64,000 nt of DNA from the NCBI RefSeq assembly GCF_900187565.1, contig NZ_FYED01000001.1:1-64000 (forward strand), read 5' to 3'. This document shows, in pieces, positions 8,092 to 17,839 of this stretch. The notes under the pieces are model-generated. The model ran no database searches, had not been told where the DNA came from, and was given only the letters and a program-made list of their open reading frames with translations. Source of the DNA: Pseudomonas sp. Irchel 3A7. GTDB taxonomy: Bacteria; Pseudomonadota; Gammaproteobacteria; Pseudomonadales; Pseudomonadaceae. The first letter of the stretch is position 1. Every line of letters starts with the position of its first letter. The position numbers and the translations under genes are program-made.

Positions 8092-9450
8092 ATGCCTGCG
8101 ACCCGTACCTGGTTAAAAAATCCCCTCGCCATTTTCACGGCCAATGGTCTCGATGCCCGTGGCGGCCTGGTGCTGCAAGACGGTGTGATCGTCGAAGTGC
8201 TCAGCCTGGGCCAGCTGCCCTCCACACCTTGCAATGAAGTCTTCGATGCCCGCGAGCATGTAATCCTGCCGGGGCTGATCAACACCCACCATCACTTCTA
8301 TCAGACCCTGACCCGTGCCTGGGCGCCGGTGGTCAACCAGCCGTTGTTCCCGTGGCTGAAAACCCTGTACCCGGTCTGGGCACGCTTGACCCCTGAAAAA
8401 CTCGCCCTCGCCAGCAAAGTCGCGTTGGCCGAGTTGCTGCTGTCCGGTTGCACCACGGCAGCCGACCACCATTATCTGTTTCCACAAGGCCTGGAAAACG
8501 CCATCGACGTGCAAGTCGAGAGCGTTCGCGAACTGGGCATGCGCGCCATGTTGACCCGCGGTTCGATGAGCCTCGGCGAAAAGGACGGCGGGCTGCCACC
8601 GCAACAGACCGTACAGGAAGGCCAGGTGATTCTCGACGACAGTCAGCGCTTGATCGCCCAATACCACGAACGCGGTGACGGCGCGCAAATCCAGATCGCC
8701 CTGGCGCCTTGCTCGCCGTTTTCGGTCACGCCGGAAATCATGTCCGCGAGCGCCGAACTGGCCAACAAACTCGATGTGCGCCTGCACACGCATCTGGCGG
8801 AAACCCTCGATGAAGAAGACTTCTGCCTGCAACGCTTCGGCCTGCGAACCGTGGATTACCTGGACAGCGTCGGCTGGCTCGGCCCGCGTACCTGGCTGGC
8901 CCACGGCATCCACTTCAACCCCGACGAAATCACCCGCCTCGGCGCGGCCGGCACCGGCATCTGCCATTGCCCGAGTTCGAACATGCGCCTGGCTTCAGGC
9001 ATCTGTCCCAGTATCGAACTGACCGACGCCGGCGCGCCGCTGGGCCTGGGTGTGGATGGCTCGGCTTCCAACGACGCGTCGAACATGATCCTCGAAGCAC
9101 GTCAGGCGCTGTACATCCAGCGCCTGCGCTACGGCGCCGAGAAGATCACCCCGGAACGCGTGCTGGGCTGGGCCACCAAGGGATCGGCGCAGTTGCTCGG
9201 TCGCAGCGACATTGGCGAATTGGCAGTAGGCAAGCAGGCTGACCTGGCGCTGTTCAAGCTCGATGAGCTGCGATTCTCCGGCAGCCACGACCCGGTGTCG
9301 GCACTGCTGTTGTGCGGCGCGGACCGGGCGGATCGAGTGATGGTGGGTGGCAAGTGGCGAGTGATTGACGGGCAGGTCGAGGGGCTGGATTTGAAGGGGT
9401 TGATTGCCGATCACAGCCAGGCGGCCCGGCAGTTGATCGCGGGTACCTGA
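8092..9450 (+). CDS. 8-oxoguanine deaminase (amidohydrolase superfamily)
   Basis: A 452-residue metal-dependent amidohydrolase of the TrzN/AtzB/8-oxoguanine deaminase group, hydrolysing 8-oxoguanine to uric acid plus ammonia. The metal-binding motif INTHHHFYQ is at about residues 63-71, HTHLAET supplies further ligands, LAHGIH the catalytic histidine, and VDGSASND the metal aspartate. The characterised P. aeruginosa member (PA0142) is the closest match by recollection. GAGGAG precedes the ATG. It stands alone between REP elements and probably contributes to purine salvage with the deaminase at 10.85 kb. Confidence 0.82.
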   Translation: MPATRTWLKNPLAIFTANGLDARGGLVLQDGVIVEVLSLGQLPSTPCNEVFDAREHVILPGLINTHHHFYQTLTRAWAPVVNQPLFPWLKTLYPVWARLTPEKLALASKVALAELLLSGCTTAADHHYLFPQGLENAIDVQVESVRELGMRAMLTRGSMSLGEKDGGLPPQQTVQEGQVILDDSQRLIAQYHERGDGAQIQIALAPCSPFSVTPEIMSASAELANKLDVRLHTHLAETLDEEDFCLQRFGLRTVDYLDSVGWLGPRTWLAHGIHFNPDEITRLGAAGTGICHCPSSNMRLASGICPSIELTDAGAPLGLGVDGSASNDASNMILEARQALYIQRLRYGAEKITPERVLGWATKGSAQLLGRSDIGELAVGKQADLALFKLDELRFSGSHDPVSALLLCGADRADRVMVGGKWRVIDGQVEGLDLKGLIADHSQAARQLIAGT

Positions 9451-9468
9451 CACAACACTGATCCCAAT

Positions 9469-9555
9469 GTGTGCGGGCTTGCTCGCGAATGCGGCGTGTC
9501 AGTCTACAAATAGGTTGCCTGACCCGCCGCTTTCGCGAGCAAGCTCGCTCCCACA
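9469..9555. repeat. REPIN, left half degenerate
   Basis: The right half (TTTCGCGAGC onward, ending CTCGCTCCCACA) is intact; the left half has lost the GGGAGC segment, reading TGTGCGGGCTTGCTCGCGAA. It lies between the convergent 8-oxoguanine deaminase and antiporter genes. Confidence 0.85.
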
Positions 9556-9571
9556 GGGGTTTGTGCTGTTT

Positions 9572-10663
9572 TCAGAGACCCAGCAACGACAACATGATGA
9601 ACGTCGCAAACAGCACAAAGTGCGTCATCCCCTCGATGGCATTGGTTTCTCCATCGTTGAGGTTGATCGCACTGACGATCAGGGTGATGAAGATCATCAC
9701 GGTCTGCACCGGGGTCATGGCCATCTGGAAGGGCTGGCCGGTGTAGAGCGCCATCGCTTCCATCACCGGCACCGTCAGGATGACTGTCGACAGCGACGCG
9801 CCCAACGCGATGTTGACCACTGACTGCATGCGGTTGGCCAACGCCGCGCGCAACGCCGTCATAATCTCCGGCGCCGCGGAGATCGCCGCCACCAGGATCG
9901 CCGTAATCACTGGCGGTGCACCTGATCCTTCCAGCCCCAGATCCAGGGTCTTGGACATCACTTCGGCCAATGCGCCAATCACCACCACCCCGAACACCAG
10001 AATACTAATGGACAACGTCAGGTTGACCGGTGCCGGCTCTTCTTCCGGGGGCTCCTTCTTGCGGCGCTTTTCCGGGTAGCTGTAACTGAAAAAGTAACTG
10101 TGCGGCCCGACCTGCATGCGCAGGAACAACGCGTAAAGCACCACCATCGCGCCGATGGTGAACGCCGAATAGAGCTTCCAGCTGGTTTCGGGAATGAACT
10201 CGGGCACCACCATCGACACCCCCATGGCCGTGAGGATCATCACGCTGTAGCTGCGTGCCGAATCATCGTTGTAGGACTGTTCACCATGCTTGAGGCCACC
10301 CATCAACGCCGCCAGGCCCAGGATGCCGTTGATATCGAGCATGACGGCCGAATAGATCGTGTCGCGCACGAGTGTCTTCGAGGCTTCGTTGCTCATCATG
10401 ATCGCCAGGATCACCACTTCCACCAGCACCGCCGCCAGGGTCAGAATCATGGTGCCATAGGGGTCACCGACTTTTTCCGCCAACAACTCGGCCTGATGGG
10501 CGACGCGCATCGAGGCGGCGACGATAAACGCAATCAGCACCAGCCCGGCGCTCAGCGCAACGCCCTGCCCGCTGTGCAGTAGCCAATGCTCCAGCGCGAA
10601 TGCAACGATGGCGGCGATCAGGGCCAGCAACAGAAAGGTTTCTTGCTTGAAGATCGTGAGCAT
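9572..10663 (-). CDS. chaA: Calcium/proton antiporter, CaCA family (ChaA-like)
   Basis: A 363-residue inner-membrane antiporter with about 11 hydrophobic segments. The two alpha-repeats of the cation/Ca2+ exchanger superfamily are visible as GDPYGTMILTLAAVLVEV near residues 64-82 and AISAAPEIMTALRAA near 250. A hydrophilic, acidic-basic loop (PEKRRKKEPPEEEP) sits between the halves and probably faces the cytoplasm. The ATG at 10663 is chosen because AAAAGG lies nearby and the upstream extension is not conserved-looking. ChaA exports Ca2+ (and Na+ or K+) in exchange for H+ at alkaline pH; the ion preference here is unknown. Confidence 0.85.
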   Translation of the reverse strand: MLTIFKQETFLLLALIAAIVAFALEHWLLHSGQGVALSAGLVLIAFIVAASMRVAHQAELLAEKVGDPYGTMILTLAAVLVEVVILAIMMSNEASKTLVRDTIYSAVMLDINGILGLAALMGGLKHGEQSYNDDSARSYSVMILTAMGVSMVVPEFIPETSWKLYSAFTIGAMVVLYALFLRMQVGPHSYFFSYSYPEKRRKKEPPEEEPAPVNLTLSISILVFGVVVIGALAEVMSKTLDLGLEGSGAPPVITAILVAAISAAPEIMTALRAALANRMQSVVNIALGASLSTVILTVPVMEAMALYTGQPFQMAMTPVQTVMIFITLIVSAINLNDGETNAIEGMTHFVLFATFIMLSLLGL

Positions 10664-10841
10664 GACGGGCCTTTTTGCCGTGGAGAAGCGGTTAAGCGAC
10701 TGACTGCGGTGGGACGCTAACGTTTCGTTACACCTTAGCGCAGCGGAAAATACTCCGGCCCGGCGCAATGAACCTTTCGGTCAGGTTTTGCCAATTGTTT
10801 CTGCTAGCGTCTGTAGAATGCCCACCATCTGCACCTGATGA

Positions 10842-11804
<963 letters not shown>

Positions 11805-11821
11805 GACCGGCGCAGATCCAA

Positions 11822-11911
11822 TGTGGGAGCGAGCCTGCTCGCGAAAACAGTGCGTCAGTCAACGATGATGTCGACTGGAAGAGCGCATTTGCGGGCAGAC
11901 TCGCTCCCACA
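11822..11911. repeat. REPIN
   Basis: TGTGGGAGCGAGCCTGCTCG (left) and a diverged right half ending TCGCTCCCACA, about 90 bp in total, between add and the convergent arsR-type gene. Confidence 0.88.
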
Positions 11912-11945
11912 GGGCCTGAGCCAAAACCCAGGCCATTAAAGGACC

Positions 11946-12680
11946 CTACAGCACCATCTCCAGCTCTGTTTCCTTGGCGAACCGGTGGATTTCACGCTGC
12001 CCCGCCGCGGTGACCTGCAAGGCCCGTGAATCGTAGGGCAGACTCAGCCAGCCCGATTGCATGAACAACTGCAATAACGCTGCTCCCAGCGAACCACCCA
12101 TGTGCGGGCGTCGTTCGCTCCAGTCGGGACAGGCACAGGCAGACTTGCCATTGCGATGGGCCAACGCCTGGATGAATACACCCCGCGCCGCCAGTTCGGT
12201 GGAGCCCTTGAGCGTGATCATGACCCGTTGATCGAACTGTTCAATCCAGCCCGCATCCAGCAAACGCTGGTACAGGTCGGCGGCGAGGGTGCCTCCCAGA
12301 TGGTCATCGCAAAGCCGGGCGCGCAACAAGGACGAGCGCCTGGCCTGGGGTTTGGCAAGAGGTGTGGAGTATTGGAAAATATCCGGGACTTCCCGAGGCG
12401 TGCTGGCCAGCGTCGCGCTTGCCAATGCTTCGATCGCGGCGCCGACTTCGGGTGCGGCCAGGCGGAAGAAGCGTTTGCGTCCCCGGGTTTCGACTTTCAA
12501 CAGACCACCGGCGGACAAGCGTCCGAGGTGGGCGCTGGCCGAAGACGGTGACAGACCGGCCAATAGGGCCAATTCTTCGGCTTGGCGCGCCGAGCCGTCC
12601 ATCAAGGCCCACATCATTGCGCTGCGCTTGGGGTCAGCCAGTAAGGTGGCTATCTGGCTGATGCAAGGTGCATGTTCCAT
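11946..12680 (-). CDS. ArsR-family winged-helix regulator with C-terminal extension
   Basis: A 244-residue protein. An ArsR winged HTH covers about residues 5-85 (LADPKRSAMMWALMDG, then LSPSSASAHLGRLSAGGLL). The longer C-terminal half is not typical of small ArsR sensors; it carries a cysteine pair in SACACPDW and HMGGSLGAALLQLF, seen in a subgroup of larger ArsR-like regulators. The start at 12680 (MEHAPC) has GGAGTG six bases upstream. The ligand is unknown. It is transcribed convergently with add and has no clear target gene beside it. Confidence 0.8.
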   Translation of the reverse strand: MEHAPCISQIATLLADPKRSAMMWALMDGSARQAEELALLAGLSPSSASAHLGRLSAGGLLKVETRGRKRFFRLAAPEVGAAIEALASATLASTPREVPDIFQYSTPLAKPQARRSSLLRARLCDDHLGGTLAADLYQRLLDAGWIEQFDQRVMITLKGSTELAARGVFIQALAHRNGKSACACPDWSERRPHMGGSLGAALLQLFMQSGWLSLPYDSRALQVTAAGQREIHRFAKETELEMVL

Positions 12681-12840
12681 GAATTCACTCCCTGTTGAAT
12701 CGTTTCGTCTACTGCTGTCTGCGAAAGACGGTGCGTACATGAGGCGAACGCTAGTATAGGCGGGTTGACCGTCGGTTCCTGCCCTCCGTAAACCGCTGGT
12801 GGTGATAGTTCCTGAGGGAAATTTCGCTTTTTTCCTGCGA

Positions 12841-13770
12841 CTAATGACCGATTCTCGAGAACCCCGGAAAATGACTGCTCAACCGGGCGCATCGGCTGGC
12901 AAGCATTTCCCGCAACAGGTTCACCGGCTTACTCAATTGTGCGCGATGGGCGCACAGCAGATTCAGCGGAGCGCGCTCACAAAGCAGTTCCGGCATCAGC
13001 ACTTTCAATCGGCCGGCGAGCACATCGGCGGCCACATCGAGCCACGACTTGTAGGCGATCCCGGCGCCCGCAATGGCCCACAGCCGCACGACATCGGCAT
13101 CGTCACTGAAACGATCACCGCTGACGGTCAGGCCGACTTCGCGTTTGCCGTCGTGAAAACTCCAGTGATCGTGGACCCGGCTGCCGAGCATGAACAGCAG
13201 GCAATTATGCTGGGCCAATTGCTCCAATTGCCGCGGCTCGCCATGCCGGGCCAGGTAACTCGGTGCCGCACAGAGCACGCGCCGGTTTTGCGGGGCGATG
13301 GGTAGCGCCACCAGGCTGGAATCTTCCGGTTCACCGTAGCGCAGGGCAATGTCCACCGGTTGGCGGAACAGATCGGCGATGCGATCACCCAGCAACAAAC
13401 GAACGGTGAGCTTGGGGTGCTCGCGCTGAAACTCGTCCAGCCAGGGCAGCAGCAAGTTACGACCGAAGTCCGAAGGCGCCGACAACTGCAACACGCCGCT
13501 GACCTGATCCTGGCCACGGGCCAATAAACGCCGTCCCTCGTCGAGGTTGCCCAGGGCTGCCCGGGCATACTCAAGAAACCCTTCGCCCTCGGCGGTCAGG
13601 CGCAGGCTGCGGGTCGAGCGGGTGAGCAAACGGGCGCCCAGTTGTTGCTCGATGCGTTTCAACGCCGCACTGGCCACCGCCGCCGACATGTCCATGCCCC
13701 GCGCGGCCGCCGACAAACTGCCCAGGTCCGCCGCCCGCACGAACAGCTGCAAGTCATCGAAACGCAGCAT
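12841..13770 (-). CDS. LysR-family regulator (CrgA-type)
   Basis: A 309-residue LysR regulator. HTH spans about residues 1-60 (FDDLQLFVRAADLGSLSAAA, then VASAALKRIEQQLG), followed by an effector domain with the SAPSDFGRNLLLPWLDEF motif of the CrgA-like LysR subgroup. It is divergent from the monooxygenase/oxidoreductase pair at 13.9-15.2 kb and likely controls it. Effectors of this subgroup are often aldehydes, quinones or other electrophiles, which would fit the neighbouring enzymes, but this is inference. Confidence 0.85.
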   Translation of the reverse strand: MLRFDDLQLFVRAADLGSLSAAARGMDMSAAVASAALKRIEQQLGARLLTRSTRSLRLTAEGEGFLEYARAALGNLDEGRRLLARGQDQVSGVLQLSAPSDFGRNLLLPWLDEFQREHPKLTVRLLLGDRIADLFRQPVDIALRYGEPEDSSLVALPIAPQNRRVLCAAPSYLARHGEPRQLEQLAQHNCLLFMLGSRVHDHWSFHDGKREVGLTVSGDRFSDDADVVRLWAIAGAGIAYKSWLDVAADVLAGRLKVLMPELLCERAPLNLLCAHRAQLSKPVNLLREMLASRCARLSSHFPGFSRIGH

Positions 13771-13798
13771 CTAAACTCCGATTATCAAAAAAATATTG

Positions 13799-13814
13799 AA
13801 AGAGACTGCTCTTT
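13799..13814. promoter_or_regulatory. Candidate LysR operator dyad
   Basis: A perfect 6-4-6 inverted repeat AAAGAG-ACTG-CTCTTT lies in the 116-bp divergent gap between the LysR gene and the monooxygenase gene. It is the only clear dyad there, but it is shorter than a typical full LysR site. Confidence 0.4.
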
Positions 13815-13886
13815 TAGCGGCTTTTATCTTCAGGAGAAATAGCCAATCATCTGCCCATCGAAATCAGCCCGTTCCCGGAGTTACCG

Positions 13887-14180
13887 ATGTCCCAGCCTTT
13901 TACCGCTATCGCCACCCTCATCGCCAAACCCGGCCAGCAGAATGCCCTTGAACAGCACCTGCGGGCACTGATTGAGCCGACCCGCGCCGAAGCCGGTTGT
14001 GGGCAATACGACTTGCATCAGGACCTGGCCAATCCCCTGGCCTTCTACATGATCGAACACTGGAGCAGTGACGAAGCCCTGCAAGCCCATGACGCCAGTA
14101 CGCATATCCAGAACTTTCGCGCCAAGGCCGGTGACTTTCTCGAACACTTCGAACTCAAGCGCCTGCGTACCCTCGCCTGA
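13887..14180 (+). CDS. YgiN-like antibiotic-biosynthesis monooxygenase domain protein
   Basis: A 97-residue single-domain dimeric alpha-beta-barrel (ABM) protein. The fold signature is FTAIATLIAKPGQQNALEQH, then CGQYDLHQD and FYMIEHWSSDEALQAH. Members include YgiN (quinol monooxygenase) and cofactor-free oxygenases or heme enzymes. It lies 31 bp upstream of a quinone-oxidoreductase-like gene and is divergent from the LysR regulator, suggesting a small quinone/aldehyde response operon. The start has CGGAGTTACCG eight bases upstream. Confidence 0.85.
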   Translation: MSQPFTAIATLIAKPGQQNALEQHLRALIEPTRAEAGCGQYDLHQDLANPLAFYMIEHWSSDEALQAHDASTHIQNFRAKAGDFLEHFELKRLRTLA

Positions 14181-14211
14181 TTTCTTTCTCTATTAACTTT
14201 CGGAGCCTGTG

Positions 14212-15225
14212 ATGAAAGCCATTGCCTATTACGCGTCCCTGCCGATCAGCGACGAAAAAGCCCTGCAAGACGTTGAATTGCCGGAGCCGGTCGCCGGCCC
14301 CCGCGATTTGTTGGTGGAGGTCAAAGCCATTTCGGTCAACCCGGTGGACACCAAGGTCCGGCAGAACGTCCAGCCTGAAGGCGGCGCCGCAAAAGTGCTG
14401 GGCTGGGATGTGGCCGGCGTCGTCAAGGCGGTCGGCAGTGACGTGACCCTGTTCAAGGCCGGCGACAAGGTGTTCTACGCCGGCTCCATCGCCCGCGCCG
14501 GCGGCAACAGCGAGTTGCACGTGGTGGATGAGCGGATCGTCGGCCATATGCCGAAAACCCTCGGTTTCGCCGAAGCCGCCGCCCTGCCGTTGACTGCGAT
14601 CACTGCGTGGGAATTGCTCTTTGAACGCCTGAAAGTGCGCGAAGGAAAAACCGATGAAGGCCAGAGCCTGCTGATCGTCGGCGCCGCTGGCGGTGTCGGT
14701 TCGATTCTCACGCAACTGGCGAAACAGCTCACCGCACTGAACGTCATTGGCACGGCTTCACGTCCGCAGACCCAGAGCTGGGTGAAAGCGCTGGGCGCCG
14801 ATGTGGTGATCGATCACAGCCAGCCGCTGAGCGAGAAACTCAAGCGCGCAGGCATCGATCAGGTGACTCACGTCGCCAGCCTGACCCAGACTGATCATCA
14901 CCTGGATCAATTGGTCGAGGCGCTGGCGCCGCAGGGCAAACTGGCACTGATCGATGACCCGAAAACCCTGGACGTGACCAAGCTCAAGCGCAAGAGCCTG
15001 TCGCTGCACTGGGAGTTCATGTACACCCGGTCGCTGTTCGAAACCGCAGACATGATTGAGCAGCACAACCTGCTCAACCGCGTGGCGCGCCTGATCGATG
15101 CCGGGACATTGAAAACCACGGTTGGCGAGCACTTCGGCACCATCAATGCGGCCAATCTGCGTCGTGCACATGCCCTGCTGGAAAGCGGCAAATCCAAGGG
15201 CAAGATCGTGCTGGAAGGGTTCTAG
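14212..15225 (+). CDS. Zinc-type alcohol dehydrogenase-like / quinone oxidoreductase (MDR)
   Basis: A 337-residue medium-chain dehydrogenase/reductase of the zinc-independent quinone oxidoreductase group. The GroES-like domain (residues 1-130) contains VNPVDTKVRQ and LGWDVAGVV; the Rossmann domain has VGAAGGVGSILTQLA near residues 158-172. The structural-zinc cysteines of true alcohol dehydrogenases are missing. The ATG at 14212 is preferred to the GTG three bases earlier, with CGGAG upstream. It probably reduces quinones or enones with NADPH, co-transcribed with the YgiN-like gene. Confidence 0.85.
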   Translation: MKAIAYYASLPISDEKALQDVELPEPVAGPRDLLVEVKAISVNPVDTKVRQNVQPEGGAAKVLGWDVAGVVKAVGSDVTLFKAGDKVFYAGSIARAGGNSELHVVDERIVGHMPKTLGFAEAAALPLTAITAWELLFERLKVREGKTDEGQSLLIVGAAGGVGSILTQLAKQLTALNVIGTASRPQTQSWVKALGADVVIDHSQPLSEKLKRAGIDQVTHVASLTQTDHHLDQLVEALAPQGKLALIDDPKTLDVTKLKRKSLSLHWEFMYTRSLFETADMIEQHNLLNRVARLIDAGTLKTTVGEHFGTINAANLRRAHALLESGKSKGKIVLEGF

Positions 15226-15438
15226 ATTGTTGTAGAAGCTGGCGCAGTCTGCGATCTTTCGACGCTGGTTTTACGGCCTGAAACGATCGCCGGTTGCGCC
15301 GGTTCCTGCATTTTTCCGTGCGATGATTTTTTGTTACAAACCGTCAGTCCGACAGTTGACCCTTGTCACAATGGTGATCGTATTCAGGACTACAATCGAA
15401 ACCTCTGCGAGACAATCTTTTACATGAGGAGGTCAGTA

Positions 15439-15609
15439 ATGAAGATCCTGATAAAAGAATTGGCAAAATCCCAGTGGCAGGTCCGCCTGGACCAACATGC
15501 GGTGACATTCCGCAGCGAAGCCGAAGCCCGTGCCTTCACCAATACCCTCGAAGCGCGATTGCACGCCCCCCATCAGATTCCCGACCGTCAGCAGCGCGCT
15601 GTTGGCTGA
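15439..15609 (+). CDS. Small conserved-looking protein of unknown function (56 aa)
   Basis: A 56-residue basic protein beginning MKILIKELAKSQWQVRLDQH. It has a beta-strand/helix pattern (MKILIKE, then VTFRSEAEARAFTNTLEARL) reminiscent of DUF2188-like tiny domains, though I cannot assign a family. The ribosome binding site GAGGAGG is strong and ideally placed, which supports expression. It ends eight bases before the convergent Bcr/CflA gene. No membrane segment or signal peptide is evident. Confidence 0.6.
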   Translation: MKILIKELAKSQWQVRLDQHAVTFRSEAEARAFTNTLEARLHAPHQIPDRQQRAVG

Positions 15610-15617
15610 GTCCGCCC

Positions 15618-16814
15618 TCAAACCTGGGCTTGCGCCAATGCCCGGGCATTTTGCAACCGTCGGGTGAGCATCGCCACGCTCACCACCAGAACACCGCACA
15701 GGCTGATGACCATGGCCATCGGCATGGCGCTGCCGTCGTGCAAAACGCCCACCAGCGCGGCAGCGCCGGCGGCCACGCTGAATTGCAGGCAGCCCATCAT
15801 TGCCGATGCACTGCCGGCCCGGGCGCCCTGGCCGTTCATGGCACAGGCCGAAGCGTTAGGCAGAATACAACCCAGGCTGGCAATGCAGACAAACAAGGGA
15901 AGCAGCAACGGCCAGAGCTGCTCGGTATGCAGCGCGCTGACAGCGAGCAGTGCCAGACCGGCACCGAGATAAATCCACACGGTGCGTGTCAGCAGGGACG
16001 CAGGTCCGCGCTTGGCCAATAGCCGCGCATTGATCTGGGCCACCAGAATGAAACCGGCGGCATTGGCGCCGAAGAACCAGCCAAAATGCTCCGCCGGTAT
16101 GCCATAGAGTTTGATGAAGACGAACGGTGAACCCGCAATGTAGGAAAACATTCCGGCGATAGCGATGCCGCCGGTCAGCGCATGACCGAGGTATACCGGA
16201 TCCTTCAACAGGCGACCGTACTGACGCAATGCCCCCGACAAGGGCTGACGTGGAACATGCGCGGGCATGCTTTCCGGCAAGCCAAGGGCAACGGCCAATC
16301 CGGCCAATGCGCTGAAACCGGTCAACACCAGGAAGATCGATTGCCAACCGGTGGTATTGACCAACAAACCGCCCAGCATCGGCGCCAGAATCGGTGCCAG
16401 CCCCATCACCAGCATCAACTGCGAAAAGACCTTGGCCGAGCCCACCGCATCGCATTTATCGCTGACTACCGCCCGTGCAATCACCATCCCTGCGCAACCG
16501 CCCAGCGCCTGGATAAACCGCGCGCCGATCAACCATTCCAGATTCGGTGCGTAGGCACACGCCAGTGAAGCGGCGGTAAACAGTCCGACTCCGGTCAACA
16601 ATGGAAGGCGTCGCCCGAAACGATCCGCCACCGGCCCGTAAGCCAGCTGACCAATGGACAACCCCAAAAAATAAGCGGCCAGGGTCAGTTGAACGTGTTT
16701 TTCGTCCGTACCGAAAGCCAGCGCCATCGCCGGAAACGCTGGCAGATAGAAATCGATCGCCAGCGGACCGAATGCGCTCAAGGCGCCAAGAATCAGGATT
16801 GTACGAAAGTTCAT
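15618..16814 (-). CDS. Bcr/CflA-family multidrug efflux transporter (MFS)
   Basis: A 398-residue major facilitator protein with 12 predicted membrane helices. The DHA1 signatures are present: PLAIDFYLPAFPAM in helix 1, the loop 2-3 motif GPVADRFGRR near residues 60-69, and RFIQALGGCAGMVIARAVV in helix 4-5 (antiporter motif). Bcr/CflA pumps export drugs such as bicyclomycin, chloramphenicol or sulfonamides using the proton gradient; the substrate here is unknown. Confidence 0.88.
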   Translation of the reverse strand: MNFRTILILGALSAFGPLAIDFYLPAFPAMALAFGTDEKHVQLTLAAYFLGLSIGQLAYGPVADRFGRRLPLLTGVGLFTAASLACAYAPNLEWLIGARFIQALGGCAGMVIARAVVSDKCDAVGSAKVFSQLMLVMGLAPILAPMLGGLLVNTTGWQSIFLVLTGFSALAGLAVALGLPESMPAHVPRQPLSGALRQYGRLLKDPVYLGHALTGGIAIAGMFSYIAGSPFVFIKLYGIPAEHFGWFFGANAAGFILVAQINARLLAKRGPASLLTRTVWIYLGAGLALLAVSALHTEQLWPLLLPLFVCIASLGCILPNASACAMNGQGARAGSASAMMGCLQFSVAAGAAALVGVLHDGSAMPMAMVISLCGVLVVSVAMLTRRLQNARALAQAQV

Positions 16815-16905
16815 CAGGCATCCAGTGGGACAGAGGTCGGCAGGCCGACAGTCTAGCCGCGCAAGGACGCCTTGAACATTCCGATAGCTCGCTAACTATT
16901 AAAAA

Positions 16906-17103
16906 TCAGGCCAGTTTCACGCCATAGCCTTCCTCGCTGATCGCCGCGATCACTTGATCGGCGCTCAACGCGGACTCGACGCCGACTTCTTTCGCCGCCA
17001 GGTCGACGCGCACGCTGGCCGCCGGGTCTTTGGCCTGGACGGCCTGGGTGATGGCCCGGACGCAGTGACCGCAGGACATGCCTTCAACATTGAATACTTG
17101 CAT
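16906..17103 (-). CDS. copZ: Copper chaperone CopZ
   Basis: A 65-residue heavy-metal-associated (HMA) domain with the Cu(I)-binding GMSCGHCVRAI motif (cysteines at residues 9 and 12). It delivers Cu(I) to the P-type ATPase or to the regulator. The ATG at 17103 is preferred because AAAGGAG precedes it and a CueR-type operator lies about 50 bp upstream; the longer reading frame would pass through the promoter. It belongs to the copper regulon with copA and cueR. Confidence 0.92.
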   Translation of the reverse strand: MQVFNVEGMSCGHCVRAITQAVQAKDPAASVRVDLAAKEVGVESALSADQVIAAISEEGYGVKLA

Positions 17104-17153
17104 GGGACAACTCCTTTTAGTGAAGCGTTTGAGTGAGGTTGCCCGCAGTGTCG

Positions 17154-17177
17154 AGCTTGCCACCATGGCAAGGTCAA
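17154..17177 (-). promoter_or_regulatory. CueR operator/promoter of copZ
   Basis: On the minus strand the -35 TTGACC (17172-17177) runs into an ACCTTGCCATGGTGGCAAGCT dyad written here in two parts as ACCTTGCC-ATGGT-GGCAAGCT (17154-17174). It closely matches the copA operator at 17783 and known CueR sites. Confidence 0.85.
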
Positions 17178-17264
17178 GTTCTGCAGTGATCTGCCGGGCT
17201 GGCAATCGTCGCCGCGCTCGGCCAAGCTGCGTCCATCAATGACTCGATCTCAGGAGATTCAGCC

Positions 17265-17648
17265 ATGCGCTGGTCAGTTTTCAGCCTGTTTGGCTTCCTC
17301 AGCCTCTTCTCCGCCATGCCTTCGGCCCAAGCCGCCGGGGAGGACTATGGCGTGCTGATCATTTCCCGCGAACGGCTGGAAGTCGCGACCAACTGCGAGA
17401 TCGGCGTGTACATCCACGATCAACTGTCGGCGCGGCTGTTCCAGGAGCAAAGCACCTCGTTCAACCTGCCCCCGGGCAACGTGTCCCTGCGCCTCAAACT
17501 GCTGCCGGGCCAGGTGCCAGGCTGTAACCCGGGCATGCTGGCACCGGGTTCGCAGAACATCACGCTGCGCGCCGGGGATGTGCAGAAGTACCGGATTGCG
17601 ATGACGCAGGAAGGGATGTATCTCAAGCGTGCGGGCCTGGGTTACTGA
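17265..17648 (+). CDS. Secreted or periplasmic protein of unknown function
   Basis: A 127-residue protein with a signal peptide (about residues 1-23, ending SAQAA). The mature part is about 100 residues, beta-rich by appearance, with two cysteines (ATNCEIGVYIH and VPGCNPGML) that could form a disulfide. AGGAG precedes the ATG. It lies between copZ and copA but has no recognisable CueR site of its own, so membership in the copper regulon is uncertain. Family not recognised; similar short proteins occur in other pseudomonads. Confidence 0.75.
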   Translation: MRWSVFSLFGFLSLFSAMPSAQAAGEDYGVLIISRERLEVATNCEIGVYIHDQLSARLFQEQSTSFNLPPGNVSLRLKLLPGQVPGCNPGMLAPGSQNITLRAGDVQKYRIAMTQEGMYLKRAGLGY

Positions 17649-17659
17649 AACAAATCCCT

Positions 17660-17749
17660 TGTGGGAGCGAGCCCGCTCGCGAAGGCGGTGTGTCAGTCAA
17701 CGATGATGCTGATTGGACGACCGCTTTCGCGAGCAGGCTCGCTCCCACA
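17660..17749. repeat. REPIN
   Basis: Paired inverted REP halves TGTGGGAGCGAGCCCGCTCG and GCGAGCAGGCTCGCTCCCACA with a central 'TGTCAGTCAACGATGATG' spacer, between the secreted-protein gene and copA. Confidence 0.9.
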
Positions 17750-17779
17750 TTTGACCTGCGACAATCCGCAGATGGGTGC

Positions 17780-17810
17780 TTGACCTTGCCAGCATGGCAA
17801 GGTTGATCCT
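17780..17810 (+). promoter_or_regulatory. CueR operator/promoter of copA-cueR
   Basis: The -35 TTGACC (17780-17785) and a weak -10 (GATCCT, 17805-17810) are 19 bp apart around the dyad ACCTTGCC-AGCAT-GGCAAGGT (17783-17803). This is the typical CueR-activated promoter shape. Confidence 0.88.
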
Positions 17811-17839
17811 GTAGACATCTTCTACAGGGAGTGCAACCG

